Part shown: positions 18,606 through 26,691 of the stretch, piece by piece | Layout: every line of letters starts with the position of its first letter | How positions within the stretch are numbered: the stretch's first letter is position 1 | Source of the DNA: Microbacterium hydrocarbonoxydans | GTDB taxonomy: Bacteria > Actinomycetota > Actinomycetes > Actinomycetales > Microbacteriaceae | Length of the DNA: 64,000 nucleotides | NCBI RefSeq assembly: GCF_904831005.1 | Contig: NZ_LR882982.1 | Coordinates: 186,001-250,000 of the forward strand | Reading direction: 5' to 3' | The notes under the pieces: model-generated | Told to the model about the DNA's origin: nothing | What the model saw: only the letters and a program-made list of their open reading frames with translations | Database searches by the model: none | Program-made: the position numbers and the translations under genes

Positions 18606-18664
18606 GAGACTCGATACAACTCCCGTGCACACCGGTATATGACGATCCTCACGCTTTGCCTACG
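18606..18664 (-). promoter_or_regulatory. kdp promoter with OmpR/KdpE-type direct repeats
   Basis: Read on the minus strand: unit CGTAGGCAAAG (18664-18654), unit CGTGAGGATCG (18653-18643), 23 nt, candidate -10 TTGTAT (18619-18614), 8 nt, then GTG of the leader ORF. The 11-bp phasing is what an OmpR-family dimer needs. The second unit and all distances are identical upstream of the KimA-like gene at 26600. Confidence 0.7.
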
Positions 18665-18745
18665 GGGGTGTGCGGGATGCATGCGGGATGCTCACGAATG
18701 CTGGGGTTCCGGCCGCTCGTGCTCGACGCTCGGCGTTCCGGTCGG

Positions 18746-18900
18746 GTTCCGGTCGCAGTTCGTGTCGCTCGTGCTCGTCGCTCGGCGTTCCGGTCGCAGT
18801 TCGTGTCGCTCGGCTCGCGGTGAGGCGGCACAAAGTGCGACTGGAGGGAGGCGCGACGGCACAAACTGCGACTGGAGGGAGGCGCGATGGCACAACTGGG
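18746..18900. repeat. Tandem/inverted repeat block, family A (second locus)
   Basis: Two direct copies of a 26-bp segment starting GTTCCGGTCGCAGTTCGTG (18746-18771, 18787-18812; period 41) are followed by two 31-bp direct copies containing GGCACAAACTGCGACTGGAG (18827-18857, 18858-18888) and a partial third. Same order, unit lengths and core as the block at 7575-7750. It lies in the 505-bp gap between the divergent kdp and gntR genes. Confidence 0.87.
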
Positions 18901-18938
18901 ACGAGCACCAGGGCTCAGTGCCCGGTCTGTGCAAGAGA

Positions 18939-19016
18939 GGGCAGCGGCTCAGTTCACGGGATCTGGGGAAATCCGGGCGCTGAAAGGGGAGTCGCGCCGT
19001 CTGTGAGCCGCTGCCC
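18939..19016. repeat. Inverted repeat in the kdp-gntR gap
   Basis: GGGCAGCGGCTCA (18939-18951) and its exact complement TGAGCCGCTGCCC (19004-19016) form a 13-bp stem with a 52-nt loop. Nothing else is visible in this part of the gap apart from the gntR promoter. Confidence 0.7.
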
Positions 19017-19110
19017 CTCCGCACGACGCTACGCAGAAACGCCCGGCGTCAGTGAAGTTTCAGTCTCCGATGTGTGGTGCGCGGTCCCGCCGCAGGCATA
19101 CAGTGTGGCA

Positions 19111-19794
19111 GTGGACGATGTCAGCGCTCCTCTGCCGATCCGGCCGCGGCAGCTGATCCGCGACCAGGTGTTCGCCACGCTCGCCGAAGAGATCATCACG
19201 GGCGTTAGGCCGCCCCTCGAAGAGATCCGCGACCAGGATCTCCAGGCCGAGTACGGCATCTCTCGCACGCCCATCCGCGAAGCGCTGAACCGTCTCGCCG
19301 ACCTCGGACTCATCGAGGTGAGCACGAACCGCTTCACGCGGGTCGCACCCGTCGATCTGAACGCGCAGGCGGATCGCGTCGAGACCGCCGTCGCGATGAT
19401 CGGCTACTGCGCGGTCAAGGTCGTGCCGACATACAGTGACGAGCAGGTCGCGGCGATGCACGCTCACATCGACGGCATCCTCGCCACCGACCTCGCCTGG
19501 ACCACGAACCGCGCAGGACTCGCGCTCTGGTATTCCCTGTGGGCCGAGCTCGTACTCAGCGCGCACAACCAGACGATGGTCGACATTCTCGACGGACGCC
19601 TCGCCATGCATCTGACGAGGACCGTGCCGAACGAGCCGGTCGCCGACGAGCTCATGGTCTACATGCGCTCGACGCTCGAACAGCTGCGCGGGCTGTTGCG
19701 CGATCGCGACGGCGAAGGCATGCGCAGGGTCATCGAAGCGCTTTTCGAGCGCTCGGTGATACGCCCGCTTCGGGCTGAAGCCGCGGGCGAATGA
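19111..19794 (+). CDS. GntR-family transcriptional regulator
   Basis: A 227-residue regulator with an N-terminal winged helix: IRDQVFATLAEEIITGVRPP, LQAEYGISRTPIREALNRL and LGLIEVSTNRFTRVAP, followed by an all-helical ligand domain of the FCD type (HNQTMVDILDGRL). The GTG at 19111 is chosen because TACAGT ends 6 nt upstream with no ribosome site, which points to a leaderless start; a GTG at 19105 is possible. It overlaps the next GntR-like gene by 4 nt (ATGA), so the two are made together. No metabolic genes are attached, so the ligand cannot be guessed. Confidence 0.85.
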   Translation: MDDVSAPLPIRPRQLIRDQVFATLAEEIITGVRPPLEEIRDQDLQAEYGISRTPIREALNRLADLGLIEVSTNRFTRVAPVDLNAQADRVETAVAMIGYCAVKVVPTYSDEQVAAMHAHIDGILATDLAWTTNRAGLALWYSLWAELVLSAHNQTMVDILDGRLAMHLTRTVPNEPVADELMVYMRSTLEQLRGLLRDRDGEGMRRVIEALFERSVIRPLRAEAAGE

Positions 19795-20498
19795 CCATGC
19801 CCGACGAGCGGATCGACCGGCTGCTTCCGACTCGTCTGCTGGGGCGGGAAGCGCCCTCGCTTCCGCTCATCAGGTCGCGGGTGGATGCTGTGGTCGACTC
19901 GCTCGCGAGCTCGATCGAGTCCGGTGAGCTCGGGCCTGGAGACTCCCTCTCGGTGACGGCTCTGGCGCAGCGCCTCGACGTCGCGGCGGCGACCGTGCGC
20001 TCGGCGCTCACGGTGCTCGACGCCGAGCATCTGGTCGAGCATCGTCCGAACCGCGCGTCGGTCGTCGTGCGGCCCACGCCGTCGTGGTTCGTGGCGGTCG
20101 CCGCGGAATGCTCCGGGCTCTCGATCGCTGCCGCCGATCTCGGAGTCGTGGCCGCGACGGATGCGCAGATCGAGTCCTTCACGCTGCGGGCGACCGAGGT
20201 CGCCGAGCTCTGGTCGACAGAAGATCAGGATCAGGTGGTGGGAGCTGAGGGCCTGTGGGAACTGCTCCACCTGCTCGCCGAGTTCTCACGCAACGCGTAC
20301 CTCGTCGACCTGCACGCGTCGAAGCGCACGGCACTGGTGTTCGGCATCCGCTCGCTGAGCAGGTCGCGCAACCCGGCGATGCTGAGATCCGCGGTCGACG
20401 CGCTCGCCACGGCCGTGCGCAGTCGAGATCGTCACGAAGCCGTCGACATCGTGCGCGACCTCTTCATCTTCGTGATTGACGGAGTCACCGAGCTCTGA
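19791..20498 (+). CDS. GntR-type regulator, divergent second copy
   Basis: 235 residues. A GntR-like winged helix is visible (VVDSLASSIESGELGPGDSL, VTALAQRLDVAAATVRSAL, LVEHRPNRASVVVRP) with a C-terminal helical domain containing FSRNAYLVDLHASKRTAL. It lacks the classical RTPIREAL recognition-helix wording of its neighbour, so its DNA target probably differs. It overlaps the first regulator by ATGA and is followed by a convergent acetyltransferase gene. The pair could form hetero-oligomers or regulate each other; that is conjecture. Confidence 0.75.
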   Translation: MTMPDERIDRLLPTRLLGREAPSLPLIRSRVDAVVDSLASSIESGELGPGDSLSVTALAQRLDVAAATVRSALTVLDAEHLVEHRPNRASVVVRPTPSWFVAVAAECSGLSIAAADLGVVAATDAQIESFTLRATEVAELWSTEDQDQVVGAEGLWELLHLLAEFSRNAYLVDLHASKRTALVFGIRSLSRSRNPAMLRSAVDALATAVRSRDRHEAVDIVRDLFIFVIDGVTEL

Positions 20499-20504
20499 GC
20501 GGGC

Positions 20505-21086
20505 TCACGCCTGCCATTCCTCGGCCAGGATGCCGTAGTTCAATCCGTCGAGCCATTCACCCGACCGGTGCAGCGCGGTCTTGCGACTGAACTCCTCGCG
20601 CCGCATCCCCAGGCGCTCCATCAGGCGCCATGACGGCTCGTTGTCGGCGAAGCATCCGGCGTGCACGCGGCGCAGCCCGAGCGGTCCGAAGCAGACGTCG
20701 ATGACCGCTCGCATCGCCTCGGTCGCATAGCCCCGCCCCGTGTGCGCGGGATCGAGCACCCAGCCGAGTTCGGCCTCGACTCCCCGCGCCTGGTCGGCGA
20801 CCTCGAGCTGCGCCCACGCATCGCCGATCCTGATCATGACATCGCCGATGGGGATCGGCTCCGCGTCGGCTCCCGTCAGCTCGACGATGTGCATGGACGC
20901 CAGCCGGTCGGGGTCGAGGTATCGCTCGCGAAAGGCTTCGACGGTGTCGGGAGCGAGCCCCAGCCAGCGGTTCACCTCGGGCAGGCGCCGCCACTGCCAC
21001 ATCGCCTCGACGTCGGATGCCGTCATCGGCCGGATCCGCAGCCGTTCGGTGTGGACGGGCCAGGCGTCGGTGCGAGGATCGGTCAT
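20505..21086 (-). CDS. GNAT-family N-acetyltransferase (RimJ/RimL-like)
   Basis: A 193-residue acetyltransferase of the Acetyltransf_3 type: N-terminal TERLRIRPMTASDVEAMWQW, acetyl-CoA-binding motif LDPAHTGRGYATEAMRAVID, and motif B RRVHAGCFADNEPSWRLMERLGMRREEF. Such proteins acetylate ribosomal-protein N-termini, small amines or antibiotics; the substrate cannot be read from sequence. TAGGCT ends 6 nt before the ATG, so it looks leaderless. It is convergent with the GntR pair and followed upstream by a repeat block. Confidence 0.92.
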   Translation of the reverse strand: MTDPRTDAWPVHTERLRIRPMTASDVEAMWQWRRLPEVNRWLGLAPDTVEAFRERYLDPDRLASMHIVELTGADAEPIPIGDVMIRIGDAWAQLEVADQARGVEAELGWVLDPAHTGRGYATEAMRAVIDVCFGPLGLRRVHAGCFADNEPSWRLMERLGMRREEFSRKTALHRSGEWLDGLNYGILAEEWQA

Positions 21087-21126
21087 CGCCCCAGCCTATT
21101 CACGCGGGCGAGGTGCGCCCCTCTTG

Positions 21127-21264
21127 TTGGGGTGGCACCTGTTGTCGCTGTGTGGGTTGTTTTCCGACGACAGGTGCCAAGTGAGTGGGGGTGCTGTCTT
21201 TTGGGGTGGCACCTGTTGTCGCTATGTGGGTTGTTTTCCGACGACAGGTGCCAAGTGAGTGGGG
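21127..21264. repeat. 64-bp direct repeat with internal palindrome, family C
   Basis: Two 64-bp copies (21127-21190, 21201-21264) differ at one base. Each contains TGGCACCTGTTGTCG and the near complement CGACGACAGGTGCCA around a T-rich loop, giving two successive hairpins. They lie downstream of the PaiB-like gene and are followed by a CAACC-rich tract (21270-21300). No coding sequence lies in the 217-bp gap. Confidence 0.92.
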
Positions 21265-21303
21265 CACGCCCAACCCAACCCAACCCAACCAACCAACCCC
21301 ACC

Positions 21304-21903
21304 TCATCCCCGCGCTCGCCGCATCTCAGCCGCCAGCGTCGCGTTCGTCTCGTCGAACCGCGCCATGATGTTCTCGCGCACCTCGGGCGACTTGTTCTGG
21401 CTCAGCTTGGCGCGCGCATCGAAGCGGTCGACGCGCAGCCTCAGGCCGACGGTTCCCTTCGCCGCGCGTCGCGTGCCGGCCTCGTCCTGTGACAGGCGGC
21501 GTCCGTTCGGAATACCGCTCTCGAAGTGGTCGGTCAACTGCGAGAGCATGGCGTAGTTCTCCTCTTCGCTGAGAATCACGGGAGTGCCGTAGAGATGGGC
21601 GGTCACGTGGTTCCACGTCGGCACGACTTCCCCCGGTGCATACAGGCTCGGCGACACATAGTCGTGCGGACCCTGGATGATCACGAGCATCTCGTGCTCG
21701 CCCAGCTCATGCATCTGCTCATCAGGGCGACCGAAGTGACTCGCGATCACGATCTCGCGCTCGTCGTCGATCAACAGCGCGGGGTAGTGCGAGGCCACCA
21801 GTCCTGCGCGCGCCGGCGATACGAACGTGGCCCACGGATTGCCGCGGATCAGGCGCTTCACCTCGAGCGGGTCGGTCATCAGGTAGCGGGGCGTGTGGCG
21901 CAT
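21304..21903 (-). CDS. FMN-binding negative regulator-like protein (PaiB family)
   Basis: A 199-residue protein of the PaiB/FMN-binding family, with a split-barrel flavin-reductase-like fold: RYLMTDPLEVKRLIRGNPWATFV, SHYPALLID, IASHFGRPDEQ, VIIQGPHDYVSPSLY, VPTWNHVTAHLYG, and IPNGRRLSQDEAGTRRAAKGTVG. In Bacillus PaiB takes part in sporulation and protease repression; in actinobacteria the role is unknown. The start at 21903 shares one base with the stop of the EamA transporter gene, so the two are co-translated. Confidence 0.92.
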   Translation of the reverse strand: MRHTPRYLMTDPLEVKRLIRGNPWATFVSPARAGLVASHYPALLIDDEREIVIASHFGRPDEQMHELGEHEMLVIIQGPHDYVSPSLYAPGEVVPTWNHVTAHLYGTPVILSEEENYAMLSQLTDHFESGIPNGRRLSQDEAGTRRAAKGTVGLRLRVDRFDARAKLSQNKSPEVRENIMARFDETNATLAAEMRRARG

Positions 21904-22850
21904 CAGGACTCTTTCTTCACAGGTCGGGCGGTGAGACGGGGAGTGATCAGACGAGCGCGCACGGCGAGTGCGGCGCACAGGATGACGGCGACGCCGCCCA
22001 GCGCAGTGGCCCACCCGATCTGCTCATGCAGCAGAAGAGCGGCCCACGCGATGCTCATCACGGGCTGCACGAGCTGAATCTGGCTGACCTGCGCCATCGG
22101 CCCGATCGCGAGACCGCGATACCAGGCGAAGAACCCGAGGAACATGCTGACCACGGCGAGGTAGGCGAAAGCGAGCCACTGCACCGGAGATGCCGTGGGC
22201 GGGTCGGCGAGCGCGGCGGCCAGAGTCAGCACCAGCATCAGCGGCGCCGCGAGCACGAGCCCCCACGACACCGTCTGCCAGGCGCCGAGCTCGCGCGCGA
22301 GCAGCCCGCCCTCTGCATAGCCCACGGCTGCCGCGAGCACTGCGGCGAACAGCAGCAGATCGGCCCAGTGGAGTTCGCCCAGACCACCGTTCTGCAGCGA
22401 CGCGAAGGCCACTGCCGCGGCTGCGCCGAGCCCGGCGAACCACCAGAACGGGCCTCCGGGACGCTCGCGCGTGCGCAGCACCACCACGGCTGCCGTCGCC
22501 GCGGGCAGCAAGCCGATCACCACGGCGCCATGACTCGCGGGCGCAGCCGTCATGGCGAACGACGTCAGCAGAGGGAACCCCACGACCACGCCCCCGGCGA
22601 CGATCGCGAGCCGCCACCACTGCCGCGAGGTGGGCGGATGCTGTCGCGTCACGGCCAGCGCTGTGGCGGCGAGCGCTGCGGCGACGACCGCGCGACCGGA
22701 TCCGATGAACAGCGGCGAGAGGCCGCCGACCGCGATGCGGGTGAAGGGGAGAGTGAACGAGAAGGCGGCGACACCGAGCAGCCCCCACCAGAGACCGGCA
22801 GGCGATAGCGCTGCGCGAGGATGAACGATAACGCTACTCTGTTCTTTCAT
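21903..22850 (-). CDS. EamA/DMT-family transporter
   Basis: A 315-residue membrane protein with ten predicted helices in two EamA repeats (first AALSPAGLWWGLLGVAAFSF..., second beginning near FAAVLAAAVGYAEGGLLARE). The signature PVMSIAWAALLLHEQIGWATALGG is the usual end of the second repeat. Members export amino acids or metabolites. It is head to head with a MocR-like regulator: the two start codons overlap by 2 nt (22849-22850), so the MocR protein probably controls it, as commonly seen for this pairing. TATCCT (complement of 22856-22861) lies 5 nt before the ATG. Confidence 0.92.
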   Translation of the reverse strand: MKEQSSVIVHPRAALSPAGLWWGLLGVAAFSFTLPFTRIAVGGLSPLFIGSGRAVVAAALAATALAVTRQHPPTSRQWWRLAIVAGGVVVGFPLLTSFAMTAAPASHGAVVIGLLPAATAAVVVLRTRERPGGPFWWFAGLGAAAAVAFASLQNGGLGELHWADLLLFAAVLAAAVGYAEGGLLARELGAWQTVSWGLVLAAPLMLVLTLAAALADPPTASPVQWLAFAYLAVVSMFLGFFAWYRGLAIGPMAQVSQIQLVQPVMSIAWAALLLHEQIGWATALGGVAVILCAALAVRARLITPRLTARPVKKES

Positions 22851-22861
22851 GAGTCAGGATA
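22835..22861. promoter_or_regulatory. Overlapping divergent promoters of the transporter and MocR genes
   Basis: On the plus strand TACTCT (22835-22840) precedes the MocR ATG by 8 nt; on the minus strand TATCCT (22861-22856) precedes the transporter ATG by 5 nt. Each -10 lies inside the other gene. Both transcripts would be leaderless. Confidence 0.45.
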
Positions 22862-24255
22862 GCAGCGACCGTATCGTCGAGGAACTCCGCCGGTGGATCG
22901 CAGCGGCGGCTCCGGGCGCCCGGGTGCCCTCGAATCGTGCACTCGTCGCCGACTACGGCGCGAGCCCCGTCACAGTGCAGAAGGCGATGGCACGACTCGC
23001 GCGACTCGGCCTGGTGGACTCCCGTCCGGGGGCGGGAACGTTCGTGCGCGCACAACGGCAACCCCGCCCCGCCGACTACGGCTGGCAGACGTCGGCGCTC
23101 GGGGCACCGTCGGCGCGGCTGGCCGGACTCACTTCGACGCAGCGCACCGTCGCGCCGGATGCGATCGGCATGCACTCTGGATATCCGGCGGTCGACCTGC
23201 TCCCCGAACGGCTCGTGCGCCAGGCGATCACCCGTGCGGCGCGCACATCGTCGGCGCTCACTCGATCGCCCGCCGCCGGGTTGCCGGAGCTTCAGGCCTG
23301 GTTCGCCGCCGAGCTCGCAGCATCCGCACCGGCAGACGTCTCACCGGCATCCGCCAGAGACGCGCTCGTGATCGCTGGCAGCCAGAGCGGGCTGAGTTCG
23401 ATCTTCCGTGCCGTGGTCGGCTCGGGGCAGCCGCTGCTGATCGAGTCGCCCACCTACTGGGGTGCTCTGCTCGCCGCGGAGCAGGCAGGGGTGGTGCTGG
23501 TGCCGATCCCCTCGGGTCCGCAGGGTCCTGATCCGGACGCCGTCGAGCGAGCCTTCATCGAGACCGGGGCTCGCGCGTTCTATGCACAACCCACGTTCGC
23601 GAACCCGACCGGTGCCAGATGGCCCGCGACGACGTCCCTCGCGGTTCTCGAGAGCGTGCGGCGCCACGGCGCCTTCCTCATCGAAGACGATTGGGCGCAC
23701 GACCTCGGGATCGACGGTGACGCCCGGCCGATCGCCGCGATGGACGACGACGGCCATGTCGTCTACCTCCGATCGCTGACCAAGAGCGTCTCGCCCGCAC
23801 TGAGGATCGCCGCCGTGATCGTGCGCGGCCCGGCGCGCGAGCGCATCCTGGCCGATCGTGCTGCCGAGTCGATGTACGTGAGCGGGGTGCTGCAGGCGGC
23901 GGCGCTCGACGTCGTGACCCAGCCCGCATGGCGGAGTCACCTGCGCGGCTTCCGCGCAGAGTTGAAGGCTCGGCGCGATCTGCTGCTCGCGAGCCTCGCC
24001 GAACATGCGCCGACCGCGATCGTCGAGACGGTGCCGGCCGGCGGCCTCAACCTCTGGGTGCGGCTTCCCGACGGCACCGATGTCGATGCGACCGTGCGCG
24101 AGTGCGAGTCGCGCGGGCTTGTCATCTCGCCGGGGATCGAGTGGTTTCCGGCAGAGCCGTCTGCTGAGTATGTGCGCCTGAACTACGCGAACGCCGACCC
24201 GTCACGGTTCGCCGAGGCGGCCGGCATCCTCGGTGGGGTGCTCGCGGCATCCTGA
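22849..24255 (+). CDS. MocR-like GntR/aminotransferase fusion regulator
   Basis: 468 residues: a short GntR winged helix (IVEELRRWIAAAAPGARVPS, VQKAMARLARLGLVDSRPGA) joined to a fold-type-I aminotransferase domain. The PLP-binding landmarks are visible: FYAQPTFANPTGARW (pyridine-ring Asn/Pro region), FLIEDDWAHDLG (Asp) and the Schiff-base Lys in LRSLTKSVSPALRI. MocR proteins sense PLP or amino-containing ligands and usually regulate a neighbouring gene, here the divergent EamA transporter. The start is likely leaderless. Confidence 0.94.
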   Translation: MSQDSSDRIVEELRRWIAAAAPGARVPSNRALVADYGASPVTVQKAMARLARLGLVDSRPGAGTFVRAQRQPRPADYGWQTSALGAPSARLAGLTSTQRTVAPDAIGMHSGYPAVDLLPERLVRQAITRAARTSSALTRSPAAGLPELQAWFAAELAASAPADVSPASARDALVIAGSQSGLSSIFRAVVGSGQPLLIESPTYWGALLAAEQAGVVLVPIPSGPQGPDPDAVERAFIETGARAFYAQPTFANPTGARWPATTSLAVLESVRRHGAFLIEDDWAHDLGIDGDARPIAAMDDDGHVVYLRSLTKSVSPALRIAAVIVRGPARERILADRAAESMYVSGVLQAAALDVVTQPAWRSHLRGFRAELKARRDLLLASLAEHAPTAIVETVPAGGLNLWVRLPDGTDVDATVRECESRGLVISPGIEWFPAEPSAEYVRLNYANADPSRFAEAAGILGGVLAAS

Positions 24256-24326
24256 CCCCCTGCCCTGACCTTGGCCCTTCCTTGACCTTGGCCCTGCCTT
24301 GGTTCTGGCCTTGGTTCTGGCTTCTT

Positions 24327-24470
24327 GTTTCAGTTGGCGCCTCGTGTCGGAATGGGCTGCGGGATGCGGCAACAGGTGCCAACTGAGCAGCTCTGCGTGC
24401 GGCGTCTGGTGTTTCAGTTGGCGCCTCGTGTCGGAATGGGCTGCGGGATGCGGCAACAGGTGCCAACTGA
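24327..24470. repeat. Identical 60-bp direct repeats with internal palindrome, family C relative
   Basis: Two identical 60-bp copies (24327-24386, 24411-24470). Each runs from CAGTTGGCGCCTCGTG to CAACAGGTGCCAACTG, complementary arms sharing the GGCACCTGTTG core of the repeats at 21127. A C-rich tract with CCACACC repeats follows (24478-24510). The block fills the 269-bp gap between convergent genes; no coding sequence is visible there. Confidence 0.9.
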
Positions 24471-24524
24471 ACCTGCACCACCCCCCCCAGACACACCACA
24501 CACCACACCCGAAGCGCCGCAGCG

Positions 24525-26600
24525 TCAGCTCTCGGGCGGCCCCTCGGGTCGGTGCGCGCGTCGGCCCTGCACGACCACCGGGCGTCCGGCGCGCTCCTGC
24601 CCGGGCAGCGGCCGCGAGCGCCGACCGTAGATCAGCTCCGACGAGTCGAGCAGCCACGGCACGAGGGTGATCGTCACTCCGTGCACGAGCATGAGCTGGT
24701 TCGCCAGGCGGCGGGCGCGTCGGTTGTGCAGGAAGCTCTCCCACCAGTGCCCCACGATGTACTGCGGCAGATAGACCGTGACGACCGACGAGCCGTGCTT
24801 CTCGCGGTACTGCGTGATGAACTGCGTCACCGGCTGCGCGAACGACCGATACGGCGACTCGACGATCACGAGCGGAATCGGCACCAGATGATCGGCCCAG
24901 TCCTTCTGCAGCTGGGCGGCGTCGTCGGATGCGACGGCCACGTGCACGGCGAGGGTCTTGCCGTGCTTGGCGGCGACCGCATAGTCGATCGCCTTGACGA
25001 CAGGCTTCTGCAGCCGGTTGACGAGCACGATGGCGAGGTCGCCGGTCGCCCCGAACTTGGTGGTGTCGTCGATGGCGATCTCGTGTTCGACATCGCGGTA
25101 GTACCGCTTGACGCCCATCATCAGGAACGCGAGAACGGGGATCGCGAAGAACACCAGGTACGCGCCATGCGTGAACTTGGTGATCGTCACGATCAGCAGC
25201 ACGGCGACGGTCATCGCGGCGCCGACCGAGTTGATGATGAGTCCGATCTTCGCCGAACGACGGTCGGATGCCGAGGCGCCGTCGATCCCCGAGCCTGGCG
25301 TCTTCTCGATCGGCCCGCGCAACACGCGCCGCCAATGGCGGACCATGCCGATCTGTCCCAGTGAGAACGATACGAAGACGCCGATGATGTACAGCTGGAT
25401 CAGCGTGGTCAGCTTCGCCTGGAAGACCACGAGTACGACGATCGCCGCGATGCCGAGCACGATCATGCCGTTCGAGAACACCAGCCGATCGCCCCGGGTG
25501 TTGAGCGACTTGGGTGCGTAGCCGTCGCGAGCCAGCACTGATCCGAGCAGCGGGAAGCCGTTGAACGCGGTGTTGGCCGCGAGCAGCAGCACGCACGCCG
25601 TGGCCGCCTGGATGATGAAGAACAGGATGCTGCCGCCGCCGAACGTCGCCGAGGCGATCTGCGCCATGAGGCTCGGCTGCGGGTTCGAGCAGTCGAATCC
25701 GATCAGGTCGCAGGGGTTCTCGGCGTAGTGCACACCCGAGATCAGGGCGAGGGCGGTGAGCCCCGCGAACAGACATGCGGCGATCGAGCCCATGAGCACG
25801 AGCGTGGTCTGCGCGTTGCGGACCTTCGGTGCGCGGAACGCCGGCACCCCGTTCGACACGGCCTCGACGCCGGTGAGCGCGGAGCATCCGCTCGAGAAGG
25901 CGCGCAGGATCAACAGGATCACAGCCGCCTGCCCGAGGTCTTCCGAGTGCACCGCGAACTCGGCGCTCGAGGCGACGGGTGCGTCTCCGAGGAACGTGCG
26001 GAAGAGGCCGGTCACGATCATGAAGCCGACCGAGCCGATGAAGACGTAGGTCGGGATCGCGAACACCAGTGATGCCTCGCGCACCCCGCGCAGGTTCACG
26101 AGGATGATGAGGATCACGAAGCCGACCGCGAGTTCGACGCGCAGCGGGTCGAGTCCGGGAACGGCCGAGATGATGTTGTCGACGCCGGATGCCACCGACA
26201 CGGCGACAGTCAGCACGTAATCGACCAGCAGCGCCGCCGCCACGATGACGCCGGGGATCTCACCGAGGTTCTTCGAGGCGACCTCGTAGTCGCCACCGCC
26301 GGAGGGGTAGGCCTTGATCAGCTGCCGGTAGCTGAGCACGACGACGATCAGCAGCACGACGACCGCGACGGCGACGATCGGCGTGAACGAGAGGAACGTC
26401 AGCCCGCCGATCAGCAGGATCATCACGAGCTCCTGCGGTGCGTAGGCGACCGAGCTCAGCGCGTCCGACGCGAAGATCGGCAGCGCCATCTTCTTGGGGA
26501 GCAGCTGATCGTCGACCTGCTCACTCGTCAGCGGGTCGCCGAGGAGGATGCGCTTGACGCGAGGCGGGGCGTCGGTGAGATCGCGGGATTCATCTGTCAC
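24525..26600 (-). CDS. APC-superfamily permease, KimA-like potassium importer
   Basis: 691 residues with about twelve helices and a C-terminal cytoplasmic domain (about 480-691). The N-terminus LPKKMALPIFASDALSSVAY, then AYPSGGGDYEVASKNLG and LTKFTHGAYLV-type motifs (TITKFTHGAYLVFFAIPV), match the YdaO/KimA group, high-affinity potassium/proton symporters inhibited by cyclic di-AMP in Bacillus. GTG at 26600 is preferred over the ATG at 26612 because TAATGT spans the ATG and ends 8 nt before the GTG, exactly as in the kdp promoter. That shared promoter also supports a potassium role. It could still be an amino-acid permease; certainty about the substrate is moderate. Confidence 0.75.
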   Translation of the reverse strand: MTDESRDLTDAPPRVKRILLGDPLTSEQVDDQLLPKKMALPIFASDALSSVAYAPQELVMILLIGGLTFLSFTPIVAVAVVVLLIVVVLSYRQLIKAYPSGGGDYEVASKNLGEIPGVIVAAALLVDYVLTVAVSVASGVDNIISAVPGLDPLRVELAVGFVILIILVNLRGVREASLVFAIPTYVFIGSVGFMIVTGLFRTFLGDAPVASSAEFAVHSEDLGQAAVILLILRAFSSGCSALTGVEAVSNGVPAFRAPKVRNAQTTLVLMGSIAACLFAGLTALALISGVHYAENPCDLIGFDCSNPQPSLMAQIASATFGGGSILFFIIQAATACVLLLAANTAFNGFPLLGSVLARDGYAPKSLNTRGDRLVFSNGMIVLGIAAIVVLVVFQAKLTTLIQLYIIGVFVSFSLGQIGMVRHWRRVLRGPIEKTPGSGIDGASASDRRSAKIGLIINSVGAAMTVAVLLIVTITKFTHGAYLVFFAIPVLAFLMMGVKRYYRDVEHEIAIDDTTKFGATGDLAIVLVNRLQKPVVKAIDYAVAAKHGKTLAVHVAVASDDAAQLQKDWADHLVPIPLVIVESPYRSFAQPVTQFITQYREKHGSSVVTVYLPQYIVGHWWESFLHNRRARRLANQLMLVHGVTITLVPWLLDSSELIYGRRSRPLPGQERAGRPVVVQGRRAHRPEGPPES

Positions 26601-26691
26601 GTCGGGCGACATTACGCCCGCACACGCGTCCCTTACGCGATCCTCACGGAATCCCTACGGGTCGTCGACGCGCCCATACGGAATCCTGACG
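26601..26691 (-). promoter_or_regulatory. Promoter of the KimA-like gene with KdpE-type direct repeats
   Basis: Read on the minus strand: unit CGTCAGGATTC (26691-26681), CGTATGGGCGC (26680-26670), 10 nt, CGTAGGGATTC (26659-26649), CGTGAGGATCG (26648-26638), CGTAAGGGACG (26637-26627), 12 nt, TAATGT (26614-26609), 8 nt, GTG. The units are phased by 11 bp. From 26659 to the GTG the layout equals that of kdp, with 18 of the first 22 bases identical. Confidence 0.7.

Noticed and set aside
18606..19110. tRNA or small RNA gene in the 505-bp kdp-gntR gap
   Set aside because: No cloverleaf or other known RNA fold was seen; the gap is explained by the kdp promoter, family A repeats, an inverted repeat and the gntR promoter.
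24478..24524. Coding sequence in the C-rich tract after the family C repeats
   Set aside because: It is low-complexity CCACACC/CCCCC sequence with no supported frame.
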